DNA of 43,536 bases from Ligilactobacillus ubinensis (GCF_024160875.1 NZ_JAIULA010000018.1:15057-58592); one strand, 5' to 3'; shown: positions 9,624 to 18,458, counted from the first letter of the stretch. Numbers and translations are program-made. The notes: a model not told the origin generated them from the letters alone.

Positions 9624-9657
9624 AAAAAAGAAGTCTGGCTTTTATCCCGACTTCTTA
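9624..9657 (-). terminator. Intrinsic terminator of the DUF2075 gene
   Basis: AAGAAGTC and GACTTCTT arms flank a short loop, with TTTTTT following on the minus strand (complement of 9624-9629). It lies 52 bases after the stop codon of the minus-strand gene. Confidence 0.75.
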
Positions 9658-9709
9658 CTTATGCTTTTTGTTTTAAAATTTTAAATAATAAAATAATATA
9701 ATTTTTTTA

Positions 9710-10921
9710 CTATTTTGAATTAATATCAGCTAATTCTAGCAGACGCTTTCGCAATGCTGTGTCAACTGCATACAATCCCAAACCATATCTCCCTCTCTTT
9801 AGTAGAATATTAACAACATTTCGAATCAGTTCCACATGGACCGTTCCTATATCTTCTATATCATTAACATGTCTTTTTTGAAATGCAGTTTGATCTTCAA
9901 ACTTATCAGAAGAAATCACGATGCAGTCATTGGCTTTGTCATACGTTATACTTGGTCCTAAGATTACTCCCGCATAATTGAGATCGAATCCTTGAATAGT
10001 GTAAATAGACCCTACTTCATTTAACGTCTGTGGTTGGCTCGCCCACGTTTTCGTTTGATAATTGAACCGATCCCATGGTAATTTGAGCGTCCCTGCCGTT
10101 ACATACCATGGTTCCTTACTATATACTCGAAAAGGAAAATCCGTCGTTGCTAACACACGTGCTAACCCACTTTGTTTGTCATGTTGTTTAACCCACGAAA
10201 ATAACGGTTGTCCATCAGGAAATATCTGTAAGTCATATTCTCTCGTTTGTGGTAATGGCAATAATTTCCCAGCTACAAAAGAATCAATCCATTCTGCTAC
10301 CTTTTGATCTTGCATTCGCAATTGTTGCTTCAACTGCATTGTCTGGACTGCATGCCCTGCTAAGTGGCGTAACAACATTCCTTTTGACCAATAGCTTTTA
10401 AGCTTTACGACCTGCTTAAAATCAACCGCAATAACCAAAACCTTTGTCAATTTTAATAGTTCTTCTAATTGATTTTCTGCCCGAAAATGATTAAAAGGAT
10501 CAGCTTGGCTCAACAATAACTGAGCCTCATCAACAAAAACAATATCTGCTTGCCGCTTATTTTTAACCATTTGATTAATAAATGGTGTTGGTTTTTGAAA
10601 ATCTTTTTTATGCAAAAATTCAGTTTGGGCTGCAATTTCCCAATAAATTTTCAACATTTCATTATGATTAACTAGCAGATGATTATCAGTTTTATACAAT
10701 ACTGACTCTTCATCCTTGGATGCTTTTTGTAATTCATTAAAAACTGTACTTAGAACTGCACTTTTCCCCGAACCCGCATCTCCATTCAAAACAAAAACAG
10801 CTGCTTTTTCATCAGTTAAATGATTTGTCGCAAATTCTAATATTTGATCTTTAACTTGTCTTTGCTGCCTTGTTAGTTCGGCTGCTTTAGGTAATATAAA
10901 AGTTGAGTCAGATAATGTCAC
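9710..10921 (-). CDS. DUF2075-family P-loop ATPase/helicase-like protein
   Basis: 403 residues, starting with GTG at 10921 behind GGAGC. The Walker A motif is GDAGSGKS (47-54) and the Walker B is IVFVDEAQ (127-134). A C-terminal segment GSIYTIQGFDLNYAGVILG resembles the UvrD-like helicase C-terminal motif of the DUF2075/Schlafen-3 group. These proteins are thought to act on nucleic acids, and homologs occur in stress or defence settings (family knowledge). It stands alone with its own terminator and has no restriction or toxin partner in view. Whether it is housekeeping or a stand-alone defence protein cannot be settled here. Confidence 0.85.
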   Translation of the reverse strand: MTLSDSTFILPKAAELTRQQRQVKDQILEFATNHLTDEKAAVFVLNGDAGSGKSAVLSTVFNELQKASKDEESVLYKTDNHLLVNHNEMLKIYWEIAAQTEFLHKKDFQKPTPFINQMVKNKRQADIVFVDEAQLLLSQADPFNHFRAENQLEELLKLTKVLVIAVDFKQVVKLKSYWSKGMLLRHLAGHAVQTMQLKQQLRMQDQKVAEWIDSFVAGKLLPLPQTREYDLQIFPDGQPLFSWVKQHDKQSGLARVLATTDFPFRVYSKEPWYVTAGTLKLPWDRFNYQTKTWASQPQTLNEVGSIYTIQGFDLNYAGVILGPSITYDKANDCIVISSDKFEDQTAFQKRHVNDIEDIGTVHVELIRNVVNILLKRGRYGLGLYAVDTALRKRLLELADINSK

Positions 10922-11000
10922 TTAATAGATGCTCCTTTGAAAATAAATTATTCCAATATAATTATACTATTTAATCATAGAAAAGAATGCATATCATATG

Positions 11001-11117
11001 CTATATGGTAGCTTTTATAATTAATGTGGTCACTTTACTAAAAAATATAGTAATATCTGTATAGTGTATAATATCTTCTGGGCTATGTGCATACTTAGTT
11101 ACCATTGAAAATGACAT
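11001..11117 (-). pseudogene. Probable remnant of kduI (5-keto-4-deoxyuronate isomerase) N-terminus
   Basis: A 38-codon reading frame behind an excellent AAAGGAGAG ribosome binding site starts at 11117. Its first 20 residues include TKYAHSPEDIIHYTD, which resembles the start of Gram-positive KduI proteins (R/KYA-HPED-K-YT). After that the sequence no longer resembles the family and stops at 11003. I read this as the surviving 5' end of a degraded pectin/uronate gene. The assignment rests on memory of the family N-terminus, so a short unrelated peptide remains possible. Confidence 0.4.
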
Positions 11118-11287
11118 ATTATCTCTCCTTTAGTTTCTTAATAAGAAATGTAATTTCTTTTTTATGACAGGTTAATTTTATTCTTCTTAAATCTACTTGT
11201 ATAGAAACATTTTATATGCTAGCCACTGAACTACTGGATAATAATTACTTACACAATATTCTATCAATTGTTTTCAATATATCATTT

Positions 11288-11340
11288 AAAAAAAATAAAA
11301 TTAAGCCCATAAATTTTCAAAAAATCAGGAAACTTATGGG
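11288..11340 (-). terminator. Terminator at the end of the glucitol operon
   Basis: On the minus strand CCCATAA (11340-11334) pairs with TTATGGG (11312-11306), followed after a few bases by a long T-rich tail (complement of 11288-11301). It is the first terminator-like structure after PTS IIA and the gutQ remnant. Confidence 0.6.
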
Positions 11341-11379
11341 TCTAACAACAACTATTAATAATTTTAGATCTAATTAAGG

Positions 11380-11545
11380 CTATAGTACTTCATGAATCAT
11401 TACTACCCCAACAACTTCTTTTTGGCTATCTGTTACTATCAGATTTGAAATGCCATGACGTACCATTAAACGCCTTGCTTCACGATTTCTTTTTTCTTGA
11501 TCTATCCTAACAAGTAATATAATCTTTTGCATTGGATTTACTACA
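11380..11545 (-). pseudogene. gutQ/kdsD (arabinose-5-phosphate isomerase) 3' remnant
   Basis: The segment encodes the last ~43 residues of a GutQ/KpsF-type isomerase (VRIDQEKRNREARRL ... VVGVVMIHEVL, stop at 11382-11380), nearly the same as the end of the intact copy at 28777. By eye there are about ten mismatches in the first 130 bases. Upstream of codon VRIDQ an 8-base deletion relative to the intact gene shifts the frame, and beyond AAAGATTATAT similarity ends. There is no SIS domain. It sits just after PTS IIA, where gutQ stands in some glucitol operons, so it probably is what is left of the operon's own gutQ. Confidence 0.85.
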
Positions 11546-11660
11546 ATTAGTCAAGGACTTTTTTTCAGAAAACCACATAATTATATTTATTTCCATTTTA
11601 AAAAGTTACTTAACATCAAAAACTTAAATATTTCTATTAGACAGATGATCCTTAATTAAC

Positions 11661-12038
11661 TCATTCAGCAATTATTTGGATTTTCGTTCCTATTCTGATT
11701 AAAGGATAGGTTCTTTTTGATACATAAATAGTACCTGGAAGTTTAGCTTCTTCTCTATCCGTAAAACTGACAGTAGTATGTCCTAGTCTCTCCAAATTAT
11801 TTTGGACCTCATTACCAATAGATGTAATAACATACTCTTGAGCGTCAAACCGTATTTTCATCCCTGGTTCAAGCTGTGTAGATATTGGTTCTACATTAAT
11901 AATAAAGCAAGATGACCGTAATGCATCAGGTGCCTCATTTCCAAAAAGAATTGCCATATTAATTTTTTTAAAATCTTCTACTTCTGCTCCAATTTCAAGA
12001 ACTTGTGTTGAGAAAATTACTCTTTCTTTCTTTACCAT
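11661..12038 (-). CDS. gutA: PTS glucitol/sorbitol-specific IIA component
   Basis: 125 residues, the usual length of the glucitol-family IIA, with the family blocks ALRSSCFI, LEPGMKIRF, VGN/IGNEVQNNLERLGHTT and LPGTIYV. It is last in the operon gutF-gutR-gutM-IIC-IIB-IIA. From memory of E. coli SrlB the phospho-acceptor His43 follows CFI; here that position is Ile47, and the only histidine in the whole protein is His87 (LGHTT). Either His87 carries the phosphate in this subfamily or the protein is impaired. The family identity itself is firm. Confidence 0.9.
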   Translation of the reverse strand: MVKKERVIFSTQVLEIGAEVEDFKKINMAILFGNEAPDALRSSCFIINVEPISTQLEPGMKIRFDAQEYVITSIGNEVQNNLERLGHTTVSFTDREEAKLPGTIYVSKRTYPLIRIGTKIQIIAE

Positions 12039-12056
12039 TTAAGTGACCTCACAATT

Positions 12057-13070
12057 TTATTTAGCGTATAAGCCAAAGCTTGCTAACCATGCAACAAATA
12101 CTCGCGGAACCCCATTAATAAAGCGACTATACAAAACAGAGGGAACACCCACTTCAACTGTTTTTGATTCAGCTTCAGCTAACCCTAAGCCAACAGGTAT
12201 AAAATCACAACCATTCTGAGTATTGATTGCAAAAAGGGCTGGTAATGCATATTGTGGAGGAATATTTCCCTTACCAATTTCAACCCCTATCAAAGTTCCA
12301 ATAACTTGTCCAATAACTGCTCCCGGTCCAAGTAATGGTGATAAAAAGGGCAATGAACAGATAAAACCTAAAACCATCAATCCCCAGACATTTCCTGCTA
12401 AAGGTTCCATAATATTAGCAAAGACTTTACCAATCCCTGAGCCATTGATAATACCTATTAACAAAGCTACAAAGGCCATAAAGGGAATAATTGTATTAAT
12501 CACTGTCTGTACTGCATCTTTACCCGCTTGATTAAATGTCGCGACAACTTTGCCAGCACCTAAGCCAATCTTAGTTAAAATTCCTGGATTCCTAGTTTGC
12601 GCTGTCAAGGTTTTAGTGTTATCAAACTTTTCTTCTTCACTTGTTTTTGAACTACTATCCAGTACATTTTTTGTTTCATTTGTCGTTACAGTTAACTCCG
12701 TCAAAGTAATTTGTTCAACTCCAACATTAGAGACGTAGTTATCTTCATTCATAAATTGGGCTAACGGACCACTTTTTCCTGTCGGAAGTACATTGATTGT
12801 TTTAATTCCTTTTTTAGGATAGATACCACATCGTAAGGTACCGCCACAATCAACAATTGCTAAAGCTGTTTCCTCATCAGGAATTGATGTTTTAAAACCA
12901 TCTACTGCTTGCATTCCAGTTAACTTAGCAATTTCATCAACAATTGCTGGTTTATTACCGCCAGTTATATAAACAAATTTATGTTTTTCTGCCGTTGGTG
13001 TGATTACTAAAGGTCCACCCCAACCACCAGCACCCTTGACTACTTTTATACTGTGATATTCTTTTGTCAT
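12057..13070 (-). CDS. gutB: PTS glucitol/sorbitol-specific IIB(C) component
   Basis: 337 residues. The N-terminal IIB domain has the characteristic [12 protein letters not shown] (10-21) and the phosphocysteine region [12 protein letters not shown], where Cys75 is the likely phosphorylated residue. A Ser/Thr/Glu-rich linker (about 125-155) leads to a C-terminal membrane half with [18 protein letters not shown] and glycine-rich segments. It phosphorylates glucitol taken up together with the separate IIC2 protein encoded upstream, giving glucitol-6-phosphate. Confidence 0.95.
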   Translation of the reverse strand: MTKEYHSIKVVKGAGGWGGPLVITPTAEKHKFVYITGGNKPAIVDEIAKLTGMQAVDGFKTSIPDEETALAIVDCGGTLRCGIYPKKGIKTINVLPTGKSGPLAQFMNEDNYVSNVGVEQITLTELTVTTNETKNVLDSSSKTSEEEKFDNTKTLTAQTRNPGILTKIGLGAGKVVATFNQAGKDAVQTVINTIIPFMAFVALLIGIINGSGIGKVFANIMEPLAGNVWGLMVLGFICSLPFLSPLLGPGAVIGQVIGTLIGVEIGKGNIPPQYALPALFAINTQNGCDFIPVGLGLAEAESKTVEVGVPSVLYSRFINGVPRVFVAWLASFGLYAK

Positions 13071-13088
13071 TACTACGACCCCTTTCTC

Positions 13089-13640
13089 CTAATTATTAAA
13101 TTCAACCTTTTTAGAAAGTGTAATTCCTTGTTGCTTACATACATAAGCAGTGGTAAAGTCAGTAACCCAACCACCAATAAAATTCATAACTAAACCAACT
13201 AATAAATAACGAATTGCTAAGTCCATTGTATTTAAACCTAATTTTTGAACGCCTTGAGCAATCCCTAACCAAATAAAATATTCTGAAGGATTTATATGCG
13301 GAAACACACCGTTACTAGTATGACAAAACTGAGCAATTGAAGCATACCAACTAGGTTTATAATATTCCGGTAAAAAACGCCCCATCGAATGTGACATTGG
13401 ATTACCTAGCATAAATGCTGATATAAAAGGCAACACTAAATACCTCGTAAATGGATTCTTGGAAGAAGCCTGAGCTAATTTAACCATTTTTTTGTCGCCA
13501 ACAAACGCAATAATTGCATTCATTAAAACAAGTAATAACAAAACAACTGGAATGATCGATGTCATCCAACCAATTAAAGTTTTGCCACCGCTTTCAAATA
13601 AACCCATAAAACCCGAAGCTAATTCTGTTATATATTTCAT
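13089..13640 (-). CDS. gutC: PTS glucitol/sorbitol-specific IIC2 component
   Basis: 183 residues with several membrane segments. Family-typical blocks are FISAFMLGNPMSHSMGRFLPEYYKP (only part of this is diagnostic) and the C-terminal VGLVMNFIGGWVTDF. It forms the membrane part of the glucitol permease together with the C half of IIB. 18 bases separate it from the IIB gene and 17 from gutM, a tight operon. Confidence 0.93.
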   Translation of the reverse strand: MKYITELASGFMGLFESGGKTLIGWMTSIIPVVLLLLVLMNAIIAFVGDKKMVKLAQASSKNPFTRYLVLPFISAFMLGNPMSHSMGRFLPEYYKPSWYASIAQFCHTSNGVFPHINPSEYFIWLGIAQGVQKLGLNTMDLAIRYLLVGLVMNFIGGWVTDFTTAYVCKQQGITLSKKVEFNN

Positions 13641-13657
13641 AATTTTTAGACTCCTTA

Positions 13658-14152
13658 TTAGTTAATTTGTTTTCTGTCTCCACGCTTTAACATCCTATAA
13701 TAAAATGACTTAATTTTTTCTACCATTGGTAAACTCCAAATTTTAATACTAGTATCTATATCTTCTGACTTTAATTTATTAGTTCGATAATTAATATAAT
13801 TCTTATAGGCATCCAACAGACATACCCTTGTCAATCTATCAAACTCTTTTAATTGATCGTTTGAAGCTGCAACATATGCTAAATTTTTATTTTTCAGCAT
13901 CTTCAATTCTTTGAATCTCGCAAAAACAGTTACACCCTTCATAATTTGTGCTTCTCGTATTCTACCATTGTTATCCACAGCTATTAAAATCAAAGTCCCC
14001 GAACGTAACTTTTTTGGATTTTTTCCAATAGTCACTGGTGCTAAAGTTCTTAGTTCATGAAAAACATTCGAAAAGTTTTTTATCTGTCTTAATCCTAGTA
14101 AGCCTTGTAATAAGAAAGCTGTTACTAAAATTATTCCAAAGTAAATCAACAT
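13658..14152 (-). CDS. gutM: GutM, glucitol operon activator/membrane protein
   Basis: 164 residues with one N-terminal membrane segment (MLIYFGIILVTAFLLQGLLG) and a cytosolic remainder containing RSGTLILIAVDNNGRI and ARFKELK. GutM proteins act with the GutR regulator in expression of the glucitol operon, apparently by helping it sense the PTS state at the membrane (known for lactobacilli and enterics). The gene overlaps the stop codon of gutR by one base, so the two are translationally coupled. Confidence 0.9.
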   Translation of the reverse strand: MLIYFGIILVTAFLLQGLLGLRQIKNFSNVFHELRTLAPVTIGKNPKKLRSGTLILIAVDNNGRIREAQIMKGVTVFARFKELKMLKNKNLAYVAASNDQLKEFDRLTRVCLLDAYKNYINYRTNKLKSEDIDTSIKIWSLPMVEKIKSFYYRMLKRGDRKQIN

Positions 14153-16017
14153 TAAATCGCCTCCATTAACTGAATCAATCCTCGATTTTGATCGTAGTTC
14201 TTTAAGTTATTAAAGATATTCCCATTAGTTGCTATAATCCTAATTAAATCATAAACTTGCGACAGAATTCTGCTTAGATTTACATCTAGTTTATAAGGAA
14301 TCGCAACAAGAAAGACAACTTTGACTTTTCTACTATCATAAGTAACTGGTTGATCAAAAAGCCCAACAGTAACTAAAATTCTATTAAGTCCAGATTTGTC
14401 AATTACGTGGGGCAAAGCTACTCCATCACCCAAAATGTTGCTGGAAAGCTGTTCCCTTTTTATCCAATCATTTAAAAATTCCTTTTTAAGCTGTCCAACT
14501 GATATTTCACGGACTATTAGCTGCTTTACTCTTTCGGTATATGAACTTTTTCCTGTAAATTTTGTTACATTAAATTGACAATAACCATTATTAATCGCTT
14601 CATCCACTAAAGAAATCTGCAATCTTTCGCGCAAGATTCCTTGATTAAAAATCGAATTTAACCTGATTACTGGTAATTGATTGGCTGATTTATTCTCAAT
14701 TGGTAGATTATTTGAAAAAATCAATAAATACTTATTTGAACTTTTTTCTAATTCTAACTGAGAAGCAAACAAATCAATTTTTAAATTTTCGTTCAATAAT
14801 TCCTTTAACTGTTCGATAATAAATTTCTTCAGCCCATTACTGATTGGTTCTAATATAGCAATTCTATAAACCTCTGGTGAAGACATATACTCTTCAAGTT
14901 CCATCTGAAAATAGACACTTAAGTAGCTGATTTCATTTTTACTAAACTTGATCTTTGTTTTTCTTGTTATCAAATTCAAAGCTTCTTGTGCTAATTCAGT
15001 AGCAACTGGGTATTTATTTAATATATTAGTCGAAATAAATTCTTCTGATTTTACGCCATAAGTAGCTCGATTAATTAAAAACAGCAAATGGTAGCGTAGT
15101 TCAACAAATAAACGATCAAAATTTAAACTTACATCAAGTTTTTCTTTAATAACTGGGAAAACACTCTTCATTAATTCGCCAACATCAACTAGTGCCTGAT
15201 TAATTAATTGTTCATCACTAATTGGTAATTTCTTTATATTGAAAGGATAAAAAATGAACTTTAATTCACCAATATTCAAAGTATCATCCATAACTTTAAA
15301 AATGACCCTTCTCAAATTTACAGTAACTTCATCCAAAATCATTTCATGATACAAGTTACTGGGTTCATCAAGTTGAATCCCTTGATGCTTTAACCAACTA
15401 ACGATTGCAATATTCCGTTTAATTACCGCAACTGTATCATCATTGTCATCTATCTCTTTAATTGCTCTAATCAATTTTTCGTCAAGAGCTTGAGTTAAAA
15501 CTAAATCAAAGTCATAATATTTAGCAACTATATTTCTAACAGCTACTGCATAACTATAACGATGTTCAGTGTGCAATCTAATTCCCTTATTAGGTCTTGC
15601 TTGCACCGTTATATCATAGAAGTTCAACAATTGCTTTAATGATTTTAAATCACTGTTAACTGTTCCATGACTCACAGACATTTCATATGCTAGATCATCA
15701 AGCGCAATGTATTTGCCAGTTTGGCTTAGCAGTTTTTGCAAGATTGCTGCTTGTCTCTTGGCTGGATCATTAAAATCCAAATCTTGTTTTAAAAAATTAG
15801 TTTGAATTTTAGCAATAGCAGCATAGTTTTCGATTACTAGATAAAATTTTGATTTATTAACGTTAATTAGGGCGATTCCCTCAAGTTCTTTATTAATTTC
15901 ACGAATGTTTTTTGTAATTGTAACTCTTGATGTATTAAAATGCGTTTGGATTTCTCCTAAAGTCAATGCATCATTTTTAATAAAGAAATTTAACATTTCA
16001 AAATTTTGTCTATCCAT
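14152..16017 (-). CDS. gutR: PRD-containing transcriptional activator with EIIA domain (GutR type)
   Basis: 621 residues: two N-terminal helix-turn-helix regions (about 10-40 and 95-125), PRD1 and PRD2 (about 180-400), an EIIB-like stretch (about 400-480) and a C-terminal EIIA(fructose-type) domain with phospho-histidine His537 in GVALPH. PRD1 keeps a histidine in ELRYHLLF (His310). In PRD2 the usual YLxxHF appears as YLSVYF, so Tyr369 stands in for the expected histidine. Such proteins are switched by HPr and PTS phosphorylation. Position between gutF and gutM matches the gut operon of Lactobacillus casei. Confidence 0.92.
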   Translation of the reverse strand: MDRQNFEMLNFFIKNDALTLGEIQTHFNTSRVTITKNIREINKELEGIALINVNKSKFYLVIENYAAIAKIQTNFLKQDLDFNDPAKRQAAILQKLLSQTGKYIALDDLAYEMSVSHGTVNSDLKSLKQLLNFYDITVQARPNKGIRLHTEHRYSYAVAVRNIVAKYYDFDLVLTQALDEKLIRAIKEIDDNDDTVAVIKRNIAIVSWLKHQGIQLDEPSNLYHEMILDEVTVNLRRVIFKVMDDTLNIGELKFIFYPFNIKKLPISDEQLINQALVDVGELMKSVFPVIKEKLDVSLNFDRLFVELRYHLLFLINRATYGVKSEEFISTNILNKYPVATELAQEALNLITRKTKIKFSKNEISYLSVYFQMELEEYMSSPEVYRIAILEPISNGLKKFIIEQLKELLNENLKIDLFASQLELEKSSNKYLLIFSNNLPIENKSANQLPVIRLNSIFNQGILRERLQISLVDEAINNGYCQFNVTKFTGKSSYTERVKQLIVREISVGQLKKEFLNDWIKREQLSSNILGDGVALPHVIDKSGLNRILVTVGLFDQPVTYDSRKVKVVFLVAIPYKLDVNLSRILSQVYDLIRIIATNGNIFNNLKNYDQNRGLIQLMEAI

Positions 16018-16037
16018 AATATCACCATATTTTTGTT

Positions 16038-16841
16038 TTAACCACGACTCTTTCCACCCGCTACGTTGATTGTTACTCCTGTTATATAGCTTGCTCGATC
16101 TGATAACAAATAATTAACAGCATCCGCTACTTCTGAAAGCTTTCCACTTCGTCCTAACGGCGTTGTCGACTTACTCTTGTAACCAGCACGAATATCAGCT
16201 ACCGTTTTATGACGGGTATATGCCAAAGCTTCTTCATAGTCCAAAGTCCGCAATCCAGTAGCTTCCATAATTCCAGGTGCTACTCCAACAACTCTAATAT
16301 TATGCTCACCTAACTCTTTTGCCCAAGAACGGGTAAATCCATTTATTGCTCCCTTAGTTGCAGAATAAACACTTTGACCTTGTGAACCTTCTAAGCCCGC
16401 CTCTGAAGACATGTTAACAATTACCCCATGCTTTTGTTTCTCAAATTGATGAACAACTGCTTGTGACACTAGAAAAACACTCTTAACATTTACTGCAAAC
16501 ATTTTTTCGAAATTTTGTTCAGTAAATTCATATTCACTACTTGGCTCATCCGAGTCTGCCAATAAGCGTGGTAAGTTTATTCCTGCATTATTTACCAATC
16601 CATCAATTCTTTTTTGCTCAGAAACAACTTTTGTTACTAACTCATCTACTTCTATTCTGTTGGTAACATCTGTTTTTATAAAATGTAAATTTTCATTTGC
16701 AATATCACCTCTGTTTAAGTCTGCATTATAAACAATTGCACCATTATTCAACAGTTCGGTTACAATAGCCTTACCAATTCCTGATGATCCTCCTGTTACG
16801 ACATATACCTTATTAAAAATATTAATCCATGAGTTATCCAT
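16038..16841 (-). CDS. gutF: Sorbitol-6-phosphate 2-dehydrogenase (SDR family)
   Basis: 267 residues from the ATG at 16841; the in-frame ATG at 16847 is only three bases from the GGAG ribosome binding site and is less likely. It is a classical short-chain dehydrogenase: TGGSSGIG (16-23) for NAD binding, NNAG (84-87), and catalytic Ser145/146, Tyr159, Lys163 (YSATKGA). It oxidises glucitol-6-phosphate to fructose-6-phosphate. First gene of the gut operon, preceded by a promoter and a cre-like site. Confidence 0.9.
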   Translation of the reverse strand: MDNSWINIFNKVYVVTGGSSGIGKAIVTELLNNGAIVYNADLNRGDIANENLHFIKTDVTNRIEVDELVTKVVSEQKRIDGLVNNAGINLPRLLADSDEPSSEYEFTEQNFEKMFAVNVKSVFLVSQAVVHQFEKQKHGVIVNMSSEAGLEGSQGQSVYSATKGAINGFTRSWAKELGEHNIRVVGVAPGIMEATGLRTLDYEEALAYTRHKTVADIRAGYKSKSTTPLGRSGKLSEVADAVNYLLSDRASYITGVTINVAGGKSRG

Positions 16842-16880
16842 TTGCATATACTCCTTTATTTATTTCTCTGTTCATAAATT

Positions 16881-16909
16881 AATATAATTGATAGCGCATT
16901 CTTGAACAA
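16881..16909 (-). promoter_or_regulatory. Glucitol operon promoter with cre-like site
   Basis: On the minus strand TTGTTC (16909-16904), a 17-base spacer and TATATT (16886-16881). Within the spacer AGAATGCGCTATCA (16902-16889) matches 12 of 14 cre positions, so CcpA would occlude the promoter. Confidence 0.5.
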
Positions 16910-17030
16910 TGCAGTGTTTTTTATTTTTTTTTTTTAAAATGTGTATTAATAATACTGCTTAGTAAAACATACTTAAGTATAGGTCTCAATTAAATCGTCT
17001 ATTATATATATCCTATAGAACGAACTAAGC

Positions 17031-17091
17031 AAAAAAGCATCCCATTATATATTAATATCTATATGATGATAGTAATATATAATGAGATGCT
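17031..17091 (-). terminator. Strong terminator left of the IS element
   Basis: AGCATC..ATTATATATTA (17036-17054) and its complement (17073-17091) form a 19-bp stem with one mismatch, followed on the minus strand by TTTTTT (17036-17031). It would end the transcript from the epimerase/kinase operon if that transcript crosses the IS element. Confidence 0.75.
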
Positions 17092-17099
17092 ACTTTCAA

Positions 17100-17107
17100 A
17101 ACCTAGT
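17100..17107 (+). repeat. Target site duplication, left copy
   Basis: AACCTAGT immediately outside the left end of the IS, identical to 18451-18458. Confidence 0.9.
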
Positions 17108-18450
17108 GGGAGTGTCAAGAAGTTTGTGTAAATAAAAGTCCCTTTCCTCTGTAAAAAATAATTCGTTAATCGAAAAGTGATTCAAGTGTATCTTTAACTT
17201 GACCAAATCCTCTGTGAATTCTTTCAAAATTATTTTCATTGTAATTAAGTATTTGAACCCCAATAAAATTATCTAAAGATTTTTCATTAGGAAACTGTTC
17301 CTTGGGCTTAGTTTTGCGTTTTATCTTTTTATTCAATGATTCTAGGATATTGGTTGAATAAATTGTTGGTCGAATAGCTAATGGAAAGCTCAAGAAAGCT
17401 AGTAATTCATTCTCAATTGATTTTAGCTTTTTAATTAAATTGGAGTATTTTTTCTCCCATGTATCGTAAAAATTGTTTAATAGTTGACGTCCTGCCGTTA
17501 TATCACTTACTGAATGTAGTTGCTTAAAATCATTTAAGATACTTTCACGATCCTTTAAGCGGACATTTGAACTAATATTCCGCATAACATGGACTAAACA
17601 TCTCTGGAATTTAGCTTTAGGAAAAGCGCATAGTAATGCTGGCTGTAAGCCTACCATTCCATCTGCGATAATTAATTGAACTTGTTTTAATCCACGTTGT
17701 TTAAGATTCTCTGCCATTTCTGACCAAACTTCTGAATTTTCACTAGGAGTAATTCGATAATCAAGAACTTCTTTAGTTCCAGTAGCTGTGATACCTAAGG
17801 CAACATAAACTGCTTCTTTTTGAACTGAGTCACGTCGTAAAGGCAAATAAGTTGCGTCTAGAAATAGACAAACATAGTTTGCTTTAATAGTTCGTTGATG
17901 AAATGACTCGATTTGTTTGGTCACCTGAGCGGTAATATTAGAAACAGTAGTGGCTGAATAATAGGTGCCATACATTTCTTCAATTAAATCAGCAATTTCA
18001 CGTGTAGTAACACCTTTAGAGTAAAGCTGAATAATTGTTGTTTCTAAAGCATCTTGGCGGCGTGAGTACGCTGGAAGTAAATGATTGTGGAACTTACCTT
18101 GACGATCACGTGGTACAATGATTTTCAACTTCTCATATTCAGAGTCAATTAAGCGGTAATACTGACCATTGCGAGAATTACCAGAATTAAAGCCACTGCG
18201 ATCATAAAGATCATAACCAAGTAAAGCTGTTAGTTCAACTTGTAGAATATGATTGATAGCAGTTTCGAGCTGTTGGCGAAAAAGTTCTTTAACATCGCCA
18301 TTTGATAATAGAGTTTTGGTTAAATCTTTGGTAAACTGGTCCATAGGGAATCCCTCCGTTTTGGTTTGGTTTGACGATTTAATCATACGGGGAAGGGATT
18401 CCTTTTTCAATAAGCTTTTTATTTATTTACACAAACTATTTTATACTCCC
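17108..18450 (-). mobile_element. Complete IS256-family insertion sequence (1343 bp)
   Basis: The ends read GGGAGTGTCAAGAAGTTTGT on the left and, complemented, GGGAGTATAAAATAGTTTGT on the right, continuing as GTAAATAAA in both: imperfect terminal inverted repeats of about 28 bp. It is flanked by an exact 8-bp direct repeat AACCTAGT (17100-17107 and 18451-18458), the duplication size expected for IS256 elements. One intact transposase gene fills it. The intact duplication points to a recent insertion. It sits in the stem of a terminator-like hairpin. Confidence 0.92.
17166..18344 (-). CDS. IS256-family (mutator) transposase
   Basis: 392 residues from the ATG at 18344, placed eight bases after GGAGGG; the longer frame to 18410 starts upstream of that site. 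The DDE triad is visible as Asp163 (FLDATYLP), Asp228 (IIADGMVG) and Glu335 (TNILESLNKKIKR), with the family motif CLVHVMRN between them. Length is normal for the family and no frameshift is present, so the enzyme is probably active. Confidence 0.95.
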   Translation of the reverse strand: MDQFTKDLTKTLLSNGDVKELFRQQLETAINHILQVELTALLGYDLYDRSGFNSGNSRNGQYYRLIDSEYEKLKIIVPRDRQGKFHNHLLPAYSRRQDALETTIIQLYSKGVTTREIADLIEEMYGTYYSATTVSNITAQVTKQIESFHQRTIKANYVCLFLDATYLPLRRDSVQKEAVYVALGITATGTKEVLDYRITPSENSEVWSEMAENLKQRGLKQVQLIIADGMVGLQPALLCAFPKAKFQRCLVHVMRNISSNVRLKDRESILNDFKQLHSVSDITAGRQLLNNFYDTWEKKYSNLIKKLKSIENELLAFLSFPLAIRPTIYSTNILESLNKKIKRKTKPKEQFPNEKSLDNFIGVQILNYNENNFERIHRGFGQVKDTLESLFD

Positions 18451-18458
18451 AACCTAGT
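18451..18458 (+). repeat. Target site duplication, right copy
   Basis: AACCTAGT directly outside the right end of the IS, identical to 17100-17107. Confidence 0.9.

Larger units (their letters stand above)
10922..11660. other. Decayed intergenic region holding two gene remnants
   Basis: About 740 bases between the DUF2075 gene and the gut operon without an intact gene. It contains the 38-codon kduI-like remnant (11001-11117), the gut-operon terminator (11288-11340) and the gutQ/kdsD 3' remnant (11380-11545). The rest is AT-rich and shows no structure I can interpret. Confidence 0.7.
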
